A stretch of DNA of 64,000 nt from Chloroflexota bacterium (GCA_016190445.1 JACPQL010000041.1:1-64000), one strand, 5' to 3'; shown: positions 41,550-51,010, numbered from the stretch's first letter. Program-made: numbers and translations. Notes: generated by a model from the letters alone, not told the origin.

Positions 41550-41831
41550 ATGGACGAGAAGGTTCTCACCCGGCACCCCGAAGGGAAGCGGGGCAGAAGC
41601 ATAAGCAGGGCCAAGTACGAGGCCGTGCGACAGGCCATCCTGGACTCCCTTGCGCCCCGAGGGGAGCTAACTCACACTGCACTGACGGAGGCTGTGGTGG
41701 AGAGGCTGAAGGGCAAGTTCACCGGCTCCATCCCCTGGTACATGGAGACGGTGAAGCTGGACCTGGAGGCGAAAGGGATCATCCAGCGGGTGCCCAACAC
41801 CAGGCCCCAGCATGTCCGGCTGGTCAAGTAA
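41550..41831 (+). CDS. Small conserved winged-helix-like protein (DUF6958-like)
   Basis: 93 residues. A basic N-terminal segment is followed by AKYEAVRQAILDSLAPRGELTH, TALTEAVVERLKGKF, IPWYMETVKLDLEAKGIIQRV and RPQHVRLVK, a helix-helix-helix-strand pattern of a winged helix. The family assignment is from memory of similar proteins and is tentative. It lies 12 bp after efp, so is probably co-transcribed. DNA binding is possible but not shown. Confidence 0.7.
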   Translation: MDEKVLTRHPEGKRGRSISRAKYEAVRQAILDSLAPRGELTHTALTEAVVERLKGKFTGSIPWYMETVKLDLEAKGIIQRVPNTRPQHVRLVK

Positions 41832-41885
41832 GCCTGCCGATTCTACAGCCGCGGGGCCCTACCTTACACCCTGGAAGGAGCGGCC

Positions 41886-42548
41886 ATGACTATTGATGTA
41901 CACGAGGTGGTGGTGCTGCGCCCGCTCCAGTGGCATGAGTACGAGGCTGCGACCATCCAGCACGTCATCCCGTACCTGGCCCGCCACGGGGCCCAGGTGC
42001 TGGGGCTCTGGTACACCGTCGTCGGACAGGTGGATGAGGCGGTGATGATCACTCGCTATCGGGACTTGGCCCACTGGGAGCAGACGCACCAGGGGGGCGA
42101 GGGCAATCCGGCGGAGCGCCGCGCCTTCCAGGAGGCGCTGGCGCATCGCTCAGGGCTTTGCCTGGAGGAGACGGCCAAGCTCATGGTGCCCAGCACGGTG
42201 GCCCAGGGGGTGAAGTTGGACATGGAGGGGCGCAAGGTTTTCGCCAACCGCACCCAGCACCTGGTCCCGGGAGGGTGGGTGGAGTACGAGCGGATCACCG
42301 CCACGGAGATGTGGCCTCGTCTTATCCCCAGGGGCGCGGAGCCGGTGGGGCTGTGGCGCACCCTGGTGGGGCGGGCCAACGAGGCCAACCTGCTGACCCA
42401 GTACAAGGACATGGCGGCCTGGGAGAGCACCCACCCGGCCCACGGTGCCGGCGAAGGGGACAACGTAGACCCGTCCCGGCAGCGTCGCAAGGGACTTTTC
42501 CGTGGGGAGCACCTGCGGCTTATGCTGGCCAGCCGCTACAGGCCGTAG
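41886..42548 (+). CDS. NIPSNAP-like protein with two alpha/beta-barrel domains
   Basis: 220 residues made of two related halves: VLRPLQWHEYEAATIQHVIPYL...LGLWYTVVGQVDEAVMITRYRDLAHWEQTH and LVPGGWVEYERITATEMWPRL...VGLWRTLVGRANEANLLTQYKDMAAWESTH. This internal duplication and the W/Y/E pattern fit NIPSNAP ferredoxin-like barrels. No signal peptide. The molecular role of NIPSNAP proteins in bacteria is unclear. GGAAGGAG precedes the ATG. It may be the last gene of the recombinase-aroQ-efp run; a GAGCCTGTCGAAGGGCGAGC repeat follows at 42590. Confidence 0.75.
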   Translation: MTIDVHEVVVLRPLQWHEYEAATIQHVIPYLARHGAQVLGLWYTVVGQVDEAVMITRYRDLAHWEQTHQGGEGNPAERRAFQEALAHRSGLCLEETAKLMVPSTVAQGVKLDMEGRKVFANRTQHLVPGGWVEYERITATEMWPRLIPRGAEPVGLWRTLVGRANEANLLTQYKDMAAWESTHPAHGAGEGDNVDPSRQRRKGLFRGEHLRLMLASRYRP

Positions 42549-42622
42549 AAGCTACGTGGCTCTGTTGACACATCGTGCCGCTCGTCCTGAGCCTGTCGAA
42601 GGGCGAGCGGCAAAACGGGTGC

Positions 42623-43000
42623 TCAGCCTGTCCGCTTGAACCGCATCGCTGACCAGTCGTCATCAATAGCCACCAGGGAGACCCCCGTGAGGCCATACCT
42701 GGCCATGAGCGCGTTGCCTGTGTCGCGGTTAATGTCCGCCTTGTACTTCTTGAAAGTGCCCTTGGGGTATGCGACCCAGAACACTGCGTTATCCTCCAGG
42801 AAAGACGACGCGATGTTGGCAATCTCCTCAGCCTCCCCCAGTGACTTGGCGAAGGCAATGGCCCACTCGTACTTGCCCTTGGGAGAGGTGTCCACCGGCA
42901 CGCCGAGGTCATTCATGACCTGGGGGAACTCAGTGGGGGCCTGGTAGACGAGGGACGGCGACTGGCCCTTATGCATCAGCTTCTTGAGCACAGGATTCAT
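42623..43000 (-). CDS. DUF3052-like small conserved protein
   Basis: 125 residues from ATG 43000. MNPVLKKLMHKGQSPSLVYQAP, KYEWAIAFAKSL, AVFWVAYPKGTFKKYKADINRD and GVSLVAIDDDWSAMRFKR match the DUF3052-type pattern (lWvsyPKg..., V.iDe.WSalrF). Function unknown. The track start at 43048 overlaps the PNPase terminator hairpin, so I prefer the later ATG although its ribosome site is weak. Transcribed alone. Confidence 0.7.
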   Translation of the reverse strand: MNPVLKKLMHKGQSPSLVYQAPTEFPQVMNDLGVPVDTSPKGKYEWAIAFAKSLGEAEEIANIASSFLEDNAVFWVAYPKGTFKKYKADINRDTGNALMARYGLTGVSLVAIDDDWSAMRFKRTG

Positions 43001-43048
43001 GGCACTCGCTTTGTTCACAACTGGTGGGCCGTCGGGGACCCGAACCAT

Positions 43049-43077
43049 AAGAGCGCGGACTGAAGGTCCGCGCTCTT
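43049..43077 (-). terminator. Hairpin terminator after pnp
   Basis: Perfect 12-bp stem AAGAGCGCGGAC/GTCCGCGCTCTT with a 5-nt loop, 23 bp past the PNPase stop. The minus strand ends in CTCTTATGG, so the U run is short. Confidence 0.65.
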
Positions 43078-43099
43078 TCTGGCTGGGCTAGCTGGAGAC

Positions 43100-45376
43100 C
43101 TAGCGGGGGCCGGGCCTGGGGCCAGGGCCGCCGGTAGGCGGTGCGCCGGGGCGCCCGCGCTCCCCGCGGTAAGAGCCGTTGGGCCTCCCACCCCTGGGTG
43201 GGCCCCCCTCCCCAAACCCATGCCTGGGCGGGCCACCCGGCCCCATGCGCTCCCGCGGGGGCTCTCGGCGCTCCTCTCGGTGGGCTGGCGTGGACTCCCC
43301 CAAGAGAACGGCCCGGCGGGAGAGATTGATGCGGCCCATCCGGTCTATCTCGACCACCTTCACCTCAAGCTCGTCTCCCACCTTCACCACGTCCTCCACG
43401 CTGGTGACGCGCTCCTCCGCCAGCTCGCTGATATGGACCAGCCCCTCCTTGCCGGGAAGGATCTCCACGAAGGCGCCGAAGTTCATCAGGCGGGTCACCT
43501 TCCCCTTGTAGGTCTGGCCCACCTCAACCTCGCGGGTGAGGGTCTCGATGATGCTGATGGCCCGCTGCGAGGCCTCCCCGTTCACCGAACCTATGGTGAT
43601 GGTGCCGTCATCGGCCACGTCAATGGTGACGCCCGTCTCCTCGATGATGCTCCGGATGGTCTTGCCCCCCGGGCCTATGACCGCGCCTATCTTGTCCACC
43701 GGCACGGTGATCCGCACCATCCTGGGGGCGTAGGGGCTGAGGGTGGAGCGGGTCTGGGGCATGGTGTCGGTCATACGGGACAGGATGTGCAGCCTCCCGG
43801 CTTGGGCCTGTGCCAGGGCCTGGCGCATCACATCCAGAGTGATGCCCTTCATCTTGATGTCCATCTGGAGGGCTGTTATGCCCGCCGCGGTGCCCGCCAC
43901 TTTGAAGTCCATATCGCCCAGGAAGTCTTCGATGCCCTGGATGTCGCTCAGGACAACGAACCTGCCATGGTCGCCCATGACCAAGCCCATGGCCACTCCA
44001 GCTACAGGACGCTTGATGGGGGTGCCCGCGTCCATCAGCGCCAGGGTGCTCCCGCAGACGCTTGCCATGGAGGTGCTGCCGTTGGAGCTAAGCACCTCGG
44101 AGACGATGCGTATGGTGTAGGGGAACTCCTCTTCTCCGGGGATCACTGGTGCCAGTGCGCGCTCCGCCAGGGCACCGTGGCCAACCTCTCGCCTGCCGGG
44201 AGAGCCCAGGCGGCGCACCTCCCCCACGGAGAAGGGGGGGAAGTTGTAGTGGTGCATGAAACGTTTGGTGTCCTCCGGACTCAGGGTGTCCAGCCTCTGT
44301 TCCTCGCGCATGGAGCCCAGGGTGACGATGCTGAGCACCTGAGTCTGGCCGCGAGTGAACAGGCCCGAGCCATGGGTCCGGGGCAGTATGCCTACCTGGC
44401 AGGAGATGGGCCGGATGTCCCTGGGACCGCGCCCGTCGGGGCGGCGGCCCTGGTCCAGAATCTTGGTGCGGACAACTCGCTTGAGGAGGGCATCGAAAGC
44501 CTCGGCCACCTGGGCCTTCCCATCGGTGTCGCCCAGCTTCTGGACCAACTCCTCTTCAATAGCTCTGAGTTCGGCGTTGCGCTCTCCTTTGGCCTCTCCA
44601 CGGTCTATGAGCGCTGCCAGGCGGTCTCTGGCGATGCCAGAGACCCGCTCTTCCAGTGTAGGCTCCACGCCCTTGGGAGCAGTGAACGCCATCTTGGGCT
44701 TGCCGATCTCGGCTGCCATCCGGTTCTGGAGGTCAATAAGCACCTGGTTGATCTCCTGCCCGCGGCGTATGGCCTCCAGGACCACCTCCTCGGGCACCTC
44801 CTTTGCGCCTGCCTCCACCATGACCACGGCATCGCGGGTGCCGGCCACCACCAGCTCCAGCGCACCCTGCTGGATCTGGGCAAAAGTGGGGTTCACCACA
44901 AACTGGTTGTCCAGGTAGCCCATGCGCGTGGCGGCCACCGGCCCACCAAAGGGGACCTCCGAGATGGAGAGGGCGGTGGAGGCGCCTATTATGCCCAGGA
45001 CGTCCGGGGGGTTCTCTTTGTCCACCGAAAGTATGGTGATGATGACCTGAACGTCGTTGCGAAGCCCCTTGGGGAACAGGGGCCGAAGGGGCCGGTCCGT
45101 CAGGCGCGCTGCCAGGGTCGCCTCCTGTGAGGGGCGGCCCTCCCTGCGGAAGAAGCTGCCGGGGATTTTGCCCGCAGCGTATAGCCTTTCCTCGTAGTCC
45201 ACGGTGAGGGGGAAAAAGTCTGCCCCCTCGCGGGGCTGGGGGGAGATGCAGGCGGTGGCCAGGACCACGCAGTCGCCATAGCGGAGCGTTACTGCCCCTC
45301 CAGCCTGTTCAGCCAACTCACCAGTCTCAATGACCAGTCTCTTCCCCGCCACCTCTACCTCGTAGTTCCGTGCCAT
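43100..45376 (-). CDS. pnp: Polyribonucleotide nucleotidyltransferase (PNPase)
   Basis: 758 residues. Two RNase PH domains (about 10-140 and 315-545), with the active-site region [20 protein letters not shown] and MGDHGRF...[19 protein letters not shown], then KH ([23 protein letters not shown]) and S1 ([31 protein letters not shown]). The C-terminal 60 residues are Gly/Pro/Arg-rich and disordered, likely an RNA-contact tail. It degrades RNA phosphorolytically in the 3' to 5' direction. AGGAGGT precedes the ATG by 11 bases. The rpsO-pnp order is the classic one. Confidence 0.97.
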   Translation of the reverse strand: MARNYEVEVAGKRLVIETGELAEQAGGAVTLRYGDCVVLATACISPQPREGADFFPLTVDYEERLYAAGKIPGSFFRREGRPSQEATLAARLTDRPLRPLFPKGLRNDVQVIITILSVDKENPPDVLGIIGASTALSISEVPFGGPVAATRMGYLDNQFVVNPTFAQIQQGALELVVAGTRDAVVMVEAGAKEVPEEVVLEAIRRGQEINQVLIDLQNRMAAEIGKPKMAFTAPKGVEPTLEERVSGIARDRLAALIDRGEAKGERNAELRAIEEELVQKLGDTDGKAQVAEAFDALLKRVVRTKILDQGRRPDGRGPRDIRPISCQVGILPRTHGSGLFTRGQTQVLSIVTLGSMREEQRLDTLSPEDTKRFMHHYNFPPFSVGEVRRLGSPGRREVGHGALAERALAPVIPGEEEFPYTIRIVSEVLSSNGSTSMASVCGSTLALMDAGTPIKRPVAGVAMGLVMGDHGRFVVLSDIQGIEDFLGDMDFKVAGTAAGITALQMDIKMKGITLDVMRQALAQAQAGRLHILSRMTDTMPQTRSTLSPYAPRMVRITVPVDKIGAVIGPGGKTIRSIIEETGVTIDVADDGTITIGSVNGEASQRAISIIETLTREVEVGQTYKGKVTRLMNFGAFVEILPGKEGLVHISELAEERVTSVEDVVKVGDELEVKVVEIDRMGRINLSRRAVLLGESTPAHREERREPPRERMGPGGPPRHGFGEGGPPRGGRPNGSYRGERGRPGAPPTGGPGPRPGPR

Positions 45377-45412
45377 AAAAGCGAATACCTCCTAAAGTCC
45401 CCGGTGCAAGCT

Positions 45413-45450
45413 GCCCAGAAAAGGGTAAGCACCCTAACAGGGTGCTTACC
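45413..45450 (-). terminator. Intrinsic terminator or attenuator between rpsO and pnp
   Basis: 11-bp stem GGTAAGCACCC/GGGTGCTTACC, 5-nt loop, then CTTTTCTG on the minus strand. The rpsO stop codon lies inside the stem. Confidence 0.8.
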
Positions 45451-45727
45451 GGCGCAGTCCTAGCCGTGTGATCAGCGACCTGTACCGCCCCACGTCCTCC
45501 TGACCCAGATACCTTAGCAACCGCCGTCGCTGTCCCACAAGCCTCAGCAGGCCATGCTGAGAATGCTTGTCTTTGGGATGAGTCCGCAAGTGCTCCGTGA
45601 TCTGGTTGATGCGCCCTGTGAGGAGCGCCACCTGCACCTCCACAGAGCCAGAATCGCCTTCCTTGGTCTGAAATTCCTTTATTGTCTGCTGCTTCCTGCT
45701 ATCTGTTACCACGGGGTCTAATTCCAT
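45446..45727 (-). CDS. rpsO: 30S ribosomal protein S15
   Basis: 93 residues, near the usual 89. [59 protein letters not shown] is unmistakable S15, contacting 16S rRNA helices 20-22. The ATG at 45727 follows CGGAGAG; the 19 extra codons of the track ORF cover its promoter. Transcribed from a near-consensus promoter 29 bp upstream and ending in an intrinsic terminator before pnp. Confidence 0.97.
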   Translation of the reverse strand: MELDPVVTDSRKQQTIKEFQTKEGDSGSVEVQVALLTGRINQITEHLRTHPKDKHSQHGLLRLVGQRRRLLRYLGQEDVGRYRSLITRLGLRR

Positions 45728-45755
45728 CCGTCTCTCCGAAATCCATTCATCGCAT

Positions 45756-45784
45756 ATGATAACATGCTCCTCACTCTGGCACAA
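45756..45784 (-). promoter_or_regulatory. Extended -10 promoter of rpsO
   Basis: On the minus strand TTGTGC, 17 bp ending in TGT, then TATCAT; ATG 28 bp downstream. Confidence 0.7.
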
Positions 45785-45843
45785 CGGGATGGCATCCGCC
45801 GGAAGGATATTGTGATGTCTTGCACAATCCTCCTCCGGTTGCC

Positions 45844-45872
45844 TTGACGGTGCAGTGGCGGGATGCTATAGT
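45844..45872 (+). promoter_or_regulatory. Extended -10 promoter of the guaB3-like gene
   Basis: TTGACG, 17 bp ending in TGC, then TATAGT; ATG 33 bp downstream. Divergent from the rpsO promoter, 60 bp apart. Confidence 0.8.
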
Positions 45873-45905
45873 CCGTCCAATTATCGGGGGGGAGGGTGGG
45901 CCGCA

Positions 45906-47048
45906 ATGGGGGCACCTCAGATCAAGCAACTCCGCAGGGCCTACGGGTTTGACGAGGTAGCCATAGTCCCCGGGGACATCACCGTCAACCCGGAGCAGGC
46001 CGCCACCGAGCTGTCCATTGGCGATCACGTCTTCGCCATCCCGGTGCTCGCATCGGCCATGGATGCAGTGGTGGGCCCTGCTTTCGCCGTGGCGCTCCAC
46101 GGCCACGGCGGCCTGGCGGTGATGAACATGGAGGGCGTCCAGGCCCGCTACGAGGACCCCGAGGCTGTGCTCCAGGAACTCGCCTCTGCTCCCCAAGAGA
46201 AGGCCACCGCCGCGCTCCAGAAGGTCTACTCCGCACCCTTGCGGGAAGAGCTGGTGGCCAAGCGGGTGGCCGAGGTGAAGAAGCAGGGCGCCACCTGTGC
46301 CGTGTCCTTCACTCCGGCCATGACCAAACGCCTGGCCCCTGCGGCTGTAGAAGCAGGCGCAGACATTGTGGTGGTGCAGTCCACGGTGACCACCGCCAGG
46401 CACATCTCCAAGAGCTACCGGGGTCTCGTCTTCGCTGAGCTTGTCGAGATGGTGAAAGTGCCTGTGGTGGTGGGCAACTGCGTCACCACCGGCGCTGCCC
46501 TGGAGCTGATGGACACGGGCATTCACGGCCTGCTGGTGGGGGTGGGGCCCGGCGCCGCCTGCACCACCCGCGAGGTGGTGGGGGTGGGGGTGCCTCAGGT
46601 TACCGCCACCGTAGACTGCGCCGCTGCCCGCGACGAGCACTATCGGCGCACTGGCAGGTACGTGCCTGTGATCACCGACGGGGGCATCCGCACCGGCGGC
46701 GACCTCTGCAAGGCGATGGTGGCTGGCGCCGATGGTGTGATGCTGGGGACGCCCTTTGCCCAGACCAAGGAAGCGCCGGGCCGGGGGTTCAACTGGGGGA
46801 TGGCCACCCCACATCCAGAGCTGCCCCGGGGGACCCGCATCAAGGTGGGGACCAGCGGCACTCTACAGCAGCTCCTCTTCGGGCCCACCTCTCGCACCGA
46901 CGGCACCCAGAACTTGATCGGGGCTCTGAGGGTGTGCATGGGCATGTGCGGCGCCCTCTCCATCGGCGAGCTGCACAAAGCCGAGATGGTGATAGCCCCT
47001 GCCATCCGCACCGAGGGCAAGATATTCCAGATGCTGGGGCAGTCCTGA
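45906..47048 (+). CDS. GuaB3-family IMP dehydrogenase-related protein
   Basis: 380 residues, a TIM barrel without the CBS pair of standard IMP dehydrogenase. [45 protein letters not shown] with the catalytic Cys, and [27 protein letters not shown] bind [23 protein letters not shown] lies near the end. GuaB3 proteins occur beside true GuaB in actinobacteria and Chloroflexota; whether they make XMP or act as a GMP reductase-like enzyme is uncertain. The ATG at 45906 follows GGGGGGAGGG and a strong promoter. Confidence 0.9.
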   Translation: MGAPQIKQLRRAYGFDEVAIVPGDITVNPEQAATELSIGDHVFAIPVLASAMDAVVGPAFAVALHGHGGLAVMNMEGVQARYEDPEAVLQELASAPQEKATAALQKVYSAPLREELVAKRVAEVKKQGATCAVSFTPAMTKRLAPAAVEAGADIVVVQSTVTTARHISKSYRGLVFAELVEMVKVPVVVGNCVTTGAALELMDTGIHGLLVGVGPGAACTTREVVGVGVPQVTATVDCAAARDEHYRRTGRYVPVITDGGIRTGGDLCKAMVAGADGVMLGTPFAQTKEAPGRGFNWGMATPHPELPRGTRIKVGTSGTLQQLLFGPTSRTDGTQNLIGALRVCMGMCGALSIGELHKAEMVIAPAIRTEGKIFQMLGQS

Positions 47049-47447
47049 GCAGGGCGCGCCCTGGCGCGTCGGGGCACCTCCTCCGCTCCACCCGCGTAGC
47101 CTCTCCCCCTAAGCCAGTGTAGGGACGAGTGTGCCTTGCGCTAGTACCTGGCTGCAAAAAGCGCGTCATCGTCTTCCGCTCGTGGTGAGCCTGTCGAACC
47201 ATACGAGCGGAGGAAAGTTCCCGCTCATGTCCCCGACGAAGTCGGGGCTCAGGATGAGCGGGAACTTAGGGTACGCCCTCGTGTGCGCTGATTTGCGAAA
47301 GCAGGCCCGCGCGTGTGGTTACACAGCAGGGTGGGTGGAAACCCACCTTCCGGCTGGGATATGTTTTGATGGTGGGTTTCGCTGCGCTACACCCACCCTA
47401 CAAACTGTCCCCTTCTCACCGGGAAGGGGACTCCAAGGGATGAGGGT
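47049..47447 (+). repeat. Repeat-rich gap after the guaB3-like gene
   Basis: No gene. It holds a GTGAGCCTGTCGAACC unit (47184), a CCCCGACGAAGTCGGGG hairpin (47232-47248), and an inverted pair of GGGTGGGTGGAAACCCACC/GGTGGGTTTCGCTGCGCTACACCCACCC repeats (47330-47399) related to one at 10845-10874. Confidence 0.7.
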
Positions 47448-47789
47448 CTACACATCCAGGCTCACGGTTATGGCGGCATTGGACATTACGGTGGCGTCAC
47501 TCCCGTCCTCGGAAGGTACCTCCAGGCCGCCGCGGACGACCTGGATGCTCTTCTGGCCGACGGAGAACATCGCCAGCACCTGCCCTCCGTCCACAGCCCC
47601 GGGGTTAGGCGAGCCGATCAGGACGTGAACGTGCACTCGGCTCCAGTCTCCGCCCCCGAAGCTGCGGACGAAGGGAAGGCTGTTGTGCCACAGGGCATTT
47701 TCCACAGCCCGCCGGGCTGCCTTGGTGTAGTCCCTGTCATGCAAGTCAACGCCGGTCCCCATCTCCAGCAGGCACTTCTTCAGGGCCAT
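47448..47789 (-). CDS. Lin0512-family conserved protein
   Basis: 113 residues. MALKKCLLEMGTGVDLHDRD, YTKAARRAVENALWHNSLPFV, VHVHVLIGSPNPGAVDGGQVL and VVRGGLEVPSEDG match the Lin0512 family of small cyclic-dodecamer-like alpha/beta proteins. Function unknown. The ATG at 47789 follows GAGGAGGGAGAG, far better than the longer track start. Divergent from the carbamoyltransferase gene. Confidence 0.82.
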   Translation of the reverse strand: MALKKCLLEMGTGVDLHDRDYTKAARRAVENALWHNSLPFVRSFGGGDWSRVHVHVLIGSPNPGAVDGGQVLAMFSVGQKSIQVVRGGLEVPSEDGSDATVMSNAAITVSLDV

Positions 47790-47875
47790 GCTCTCCCTCC
47801 TCGCACGGATTAGCCACGCAGAGCGCCTCTCGTTCGCCGTCACCGTACCACAGAGGGGCCGCCGGCGGCCAGTGC

Positions 47876-47904
47876 TTGAACAGGGACAGCCGGTAGGGTA
47901 GTAT
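47876..47904 (+). promoter_or_regulatory. Sigma70-type promoter of the carbamoyltransferase gene
   Basis: TTGAAC, 17 bp, TAGTAT. The first in-frame ATG is only 4 bp past the -10; the next ATG (47924) would have a leader of about 12 nt. Confidence 0.6.
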
Positions 47905-47908
47905 CGCC

Positions 47909-48835
47909 ATGCGAGTAAGTGCTATGCCAAAAGACCTTCTCTCCATCGCCGACCTGTCCTACGAGGAGTTCGACCGCCTTCTGACACGGGGCCGCCAGCT
48001 CAAGGCCGGAGCCCAGTGCCAGGCCCTCCGGGGCAAGACGGTGGCCATGCTCTTCGAGAAACCGTCCCTGCGGACCAGGGTCAGCTTCGACATCGCGGTC
48101 CATCATCTGGGCGGACACCCCCTCTACCTGGGAAAAGATGAAGTGGGCCTGGGACAGCGAGAGCCGGTGGCGGACGTGGCCCGGGTGCTGGAGCGGTACG
48201 TCCAGGGCGTTGTGGCCCGCGTCTTCAGCCACGCCTCGCTGGAGGAGCTGGCACGCGCCGCCTCGGTGCCGGTGATCAATGCCCTCTCTGACCGGGAGCA
48301 CCCCTGCCAGGCACTCGCGGACCTGATGACGGTGCAGGAGAGACGAGGGAAGCTGGGGGGGCTCACCTTCGCCTATGTTGGTGATGGCAACAACGTGGCC
48401 CACAGCTTGGCCCTGGGCTGCGCCCTGGCTGGCGCCAGCTTTGTCATAGCATCGCCCTCAGGCTACGGGCTCCCTGGACCTTTGATGGAGCGTGCCAGCA
48501 AGCTGGCCCGGTCGCCCGGCGCCCAGGTGCACGCTTGCTCAGAGCCGGCAGAGGCAGTCCGTGGCGCCGACGTGGTGTACACTGACGTGTGGACCAGCAT
48601 GGGCCAGGAGGCAGAGGCCCAGCAGCGCCGTCGGGTCTTCGCCGGGTTCCAGGTGGACGGCGTCCTGCTGGGCCGGGCCGCGCCCGGTGCGCTGTTCATG
48701 CACCCGATGCCGGCGCACTACGGGGAAGAGGTGGCCCCCGGTATGCTGGACCACCCCCAGTCCGTCGCCTACGACCAGGCAGAGAACCGCCTCCACATTC
48801 AGAAGGCTATCCTTGATCTGCTGCTAGGGCCATGA
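47909..48835 (+). CDS. argF: Ornithine carbamoyltransferase-like protein
   Basis: 308 residues. The carbamoyl-phosphate site FEKPSLRTRVSFD (about residue 49), then ALSDREHPCQALADL (about 127), is intact. DVWTSMGQE is the ornithine-loop SMG motif. The last motif reads MHPMPAHYGEEV instead of HCLPAHRGEE, so the usual catalytic Cys is Pro. It should transfer carbamoyl phosphate to ornithine for arginine synthesis; the change leaves room for another amine substrate. ATG 47924 (MPKDLLS) is a likelier start given the promoter position. No other arg genes lie nearby. The argF label is provisional. Confidence 0.82.
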   Translation: MRVSAMPKDLLSIADLSYEEFDRLLTRGRQLKAGAQCQALRGKTVAMLFEKPSLRTRVSFDIAVHHLGGHPLYLGKDEVGLGQREPVADVARVLERYVQGVVARVFSHASLEELARAASVPVINALSDREHPCQALADLMTVQERRGKLGGLTFAYVGDGNNVAHSLALGCALAGASFVIASPSGYGLPGPLMERASKLARSPGAQVHACSEPAEAVRGADVVYTDVWTSMGQEAEAQQRRRVFAGFQVDGVLLGRAAPGALFMHPMPAHYGEEVAPGMLDHPQSVAYDQAENRLHIQKAILDLLLGP

Positions 48836-48849
48836 AATCATCACAGAAT

Positions 48850-48962
48850 CCCTCACCCCCTGTGTCCCCCTCTCCCTTGCCAAGGGAGAGGGGGACGAAA
48901 AGGCATCTGGGGGACACCCCCAGACCCCCGTCAGAGGGGGCAAAGCCCCCTCTGAACTCCCC
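48850..48962 (+). repeat. R3-type hairpin repeat between argF and der
   Basis: CTCACCCCCTGTGTCCCC...CAAGGGAGAGGGGGAC...GGGGGACACCCCCAGACCCCC is a relative of the 23807/23976 units. It reads in frame with der, which is why the ORF track gives Der 65 extra N-terminal residues. Confidence 0.8.
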
Positions 48963-49026
48963 CAACCTGAGCCCTGCGGCACGTTCCAAGCACTTCACGG
49001 CGACCCTCCCCGCTCCGGGGGGGGCC

Positions 49027-50379
49027 TTGCCTGTGGTGGCCATAGTGGGGCGGCCCAACGTCGGCAAGTCCAGCCTGTTCAACCGGCTGCTGGGCCAGCG
49101 AAGGGCCATCGTGGCTGACTTGCCTGGTACCACCCGGGACCGCGTGACCGGGGAGGCCACGTGGGGTGGCCGGACGCTCACGATGGTGGATACGGGTGGC
49201 CTGGTAGTGGAGCCGGACTCCAGCCTGTGGGCCCAGGTGAAGCTTCAGGTGGAGGCCGCCATGGCGGAGGCGGATGTCATCATCTTCGTCACCGACGCCG
49301 CCCAGGGGATTATGCCGGGAGACCTGCAGATCGCTGACCTGCTGCGGCGCTCCGGCAAGCCTGTTGTGCTGGCCGCTAACAAGGTGGACAACCCTCGCAG
49401 GGACCTGCTGGCCCTGGAGCTGTACGAGCTGGGCCTGGGCGACCCCGTACCTGTGAGCGCCTATCACAACCTGGGTATTGACGACCTAGTGGCCAGCGTG
49501 CTGGCAGCTTTGCCGCGGCCCTTTATGGAGGTGGAAGCTGCGAAGGACATTCTTCACCTGGCCATTGTAGGCCGCACCAACGTGGGCAAGTCCATGCTCC
49601 TGAACGCCATTCTGGGTGAGGAGCGGGCCATAGTGAACGAGATGCCAGGTACGACCCGGGATGCCCTGGACACCCCATTCCGCTACGGCGACCAGGCGAT
49701 GGTGCTGATAGACACGGCAGGCATCAGGCGCAGGGGGCACATCCAGCCCGGGGTGGAGCAGTTCAGCGTGCTGCGGGCACTGGACGCCGTCCGACGCTGC
49801 GATGTGGCGCTCGTGGTGCTGGATGCCTCGGAGCTCGCCACAGCCCAGGACCTGCACGTCGCGGGGGTGGTGGTGGAGTCGTTCAAGGGCATGGTAGTGG
49901 TGGTCAACAAGTGGGACATGGCTCCAGAGCTGGAGCTGGATGCGGCAGAGGTGCGGCAGTCGCTCCTGGAGAGACTGAAGTTCATGCCTCACGCGCCCAT
50001 CCGGTTCGCCTCGGCGCTGCGTCGGGAGGGCATCTCGGAGGTGTTGGATGCCTGCATGGACGTTTACCGGGACCGCATGCGCTGGATACCCCATGGCCAC
50101 CTTCAGAAGGTGGTGATGGAGGCGGCGAGCCGCCACCTGCCCCCCAAGCAGGGGAGCCGGGTGCTTCGCATTCGGGGAGTGCGCCAGGAGGGGGTCAACC
50201 CGCCCTCCTTCACATTTTTCATAAACAACCCGGACCTGGCCCACTTTTCCTACCAGCGGTACCTGGAGAACGCCCTGCGTCGTGCCTTCGGATTCCGCGG
50301 CTCCAGGCTGCGGATGGAGTTCCGAGGGCGGCAGGCCAGCCGGGTGGGTGGGCAGGGGCGGGGGAAGGGTCTGACGTAA
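49027..50379 (+). CDS. der: Ribosome biogenesis GTPase Der (EngA)
   Basis: 450 residues from a TTG at 49027, matching the usual length. Two tandem G domains: G1 VGRPNVGKSS and VGRTNVGKSM, G3 DTGG and DTAG, G4 NKVD and NKWD. A KH-like C-terminal domain has LRIRGVRQEGVNPPSFTFFINNPD and YLENALRRAFGFRGSRLRMEFR. It acts in 50S subunit assembly. The track ORF starts at 48832, overlapping the argF stop, but its first 65 codons run through an intergenic repeat and lack Der similarity. The chosen start is preceded by a G run rather than a typical Shine-Dalgarno sequence, so the exact codon is uncertain. Confidence 0.93.
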   Translation: MPVVAIVGRPNVGKSSLFNRLLGQRRAIVADLPGTTRDRVTGEATWGGRTLTMVDTGGLVVEPDSSLWAQVKLQVEAAMAEADVIIFVTDAAQGIMPGDLQIADLLRRSGKPVVLAANKVDNPRRDLLALELYELGLGDPVPVSAYHNLGIDDLVASVLAALPRPFMEVEAAKDILHLAIVGRTNVGKSMLLNAILGEERAIVNEMPGTTRDALDTPFRYGDQAMVLIDTAGIRRRGHIQPGVEQFSVLRALDAVRRCDVALVVLDASELATAQDLHVAGVVVESFKGMVVVVNKWDMAPELELDAAEVRQSLLERLKFMPHAPIRFASALRREGISEVLDACMDVYRDRMRWIPHGHLQKVVMEAASRHLPPKQGSRVLRIRGVRQEGVNPPSFTFFINNPDLAHFSYQRYLENALRRAFGFRGSRLRMEFRGRQASRVGGQGRGKGLT

Positions 50380-50380
50380 G

Positions 50381-51010
50381 ATGGCCTACTTCGTAGCAAT
50401 TCTTGTCGCGTACCTGCTGGGCAGCATCCCATTCGGGGTGCTGGTGGTGCGCCTGGTCAAGAAGGTGGACGTCCGGGAGTATGGGAGCGGCGTCACAGGG
50501 GCGACCAACGTGCTGCGCACCGCGGGGCCAGGGCCGGCGGTGGTGGCGTTGGTGGGAGACCTGGGAAAAGGGGCGCTGGCCGTCCTCATCGCACGTCTCT
50601 TATCGGACGCGCCTGTGGCCCACGCTCTGGCGGGCATCGCGGTGGCGGTGGGCCACATCTGGCCCGTGTTTGCCCGGTTCCGCGGCGGGCGAGGAGTCCT
50701 CACCGGCCTGGGGGGGACTCTGGTGCTGGCGCCGTGGGCGGGGCTGGCCGCCGTGGCGGTCTTCCTGCCTGTGGTAGCCGTCAGCCGGTTCGTCTCTCTG
50801 GGCTCCATCACCGCTGCGACAACTGCCTTCGTCGTCGTCGTTGGTACCACCCTGGCAGGGAGTTACCCCATGCCATATCTGGCCTTCGCTCTAGTCGTAG
50901 GCCCTTTACTGGTGCTCAGGCACGGGCCGAACATCCAACGCTTGATCAAGGGCACCGAGCACCGCCTGGGCCAGAGGGCAAGGAGCCGGAAGCCGGAGCC
51001 TGAGGCTTAG
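50381..51010 (+). CDS. plsY: Acyl-phosphate:glycerol-3-phosphate acyltransferase PlsY
   Basis: 209 residues with about five helices. The three PlsY motifs are visible: YLLGSIPFG, GSGVTGATNVLRT and GHIWPVFARFRGGRGV (with Arg where Lys is common). It makes lysophosphatidic acid, the first step of phospholipid synthesis. It begins 1 bp after der; gpsA, supplying glycerol-3-phosphate, follows directly. Confidence 0.95.
   Translation: MAYFVAILVAYLLGSIPFGVLVVRLVKKVDVREYGSGVTGATNVLRTAGPGPAVVALVGDLGKGALAVLIARLLSDAPVAHALAGIAVAVGHIWPVFARFRGGRGVLTGLGGTLVLAPWAGLAAVAVFLPVVAVSRFVSLGSITAATTAFVVVVGTTLAGSYPMPYLAFALVVGPLLVLRHGPNIQRLIKGTEHRLGQRARSRKPEPEA

Noticed and set aside
39750-41576. 608-residue minus-strand ORF opposite aroQ, the peptidase and efp
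   Set aside because: Runs antisense through three confidently assigned genes; composition is that of an antisense frame.
43220-45130. 636-residue plus-strand ORF opposite pnp
   Set aside because: Antisense frame of PNPase without domain similarity.
47131-47628. 165-residue plus-strand ORF across the gap before the Lin0512-family gene
   Set aside because: Consists of repeat DNA and antisense of the Lin0512-family gene.
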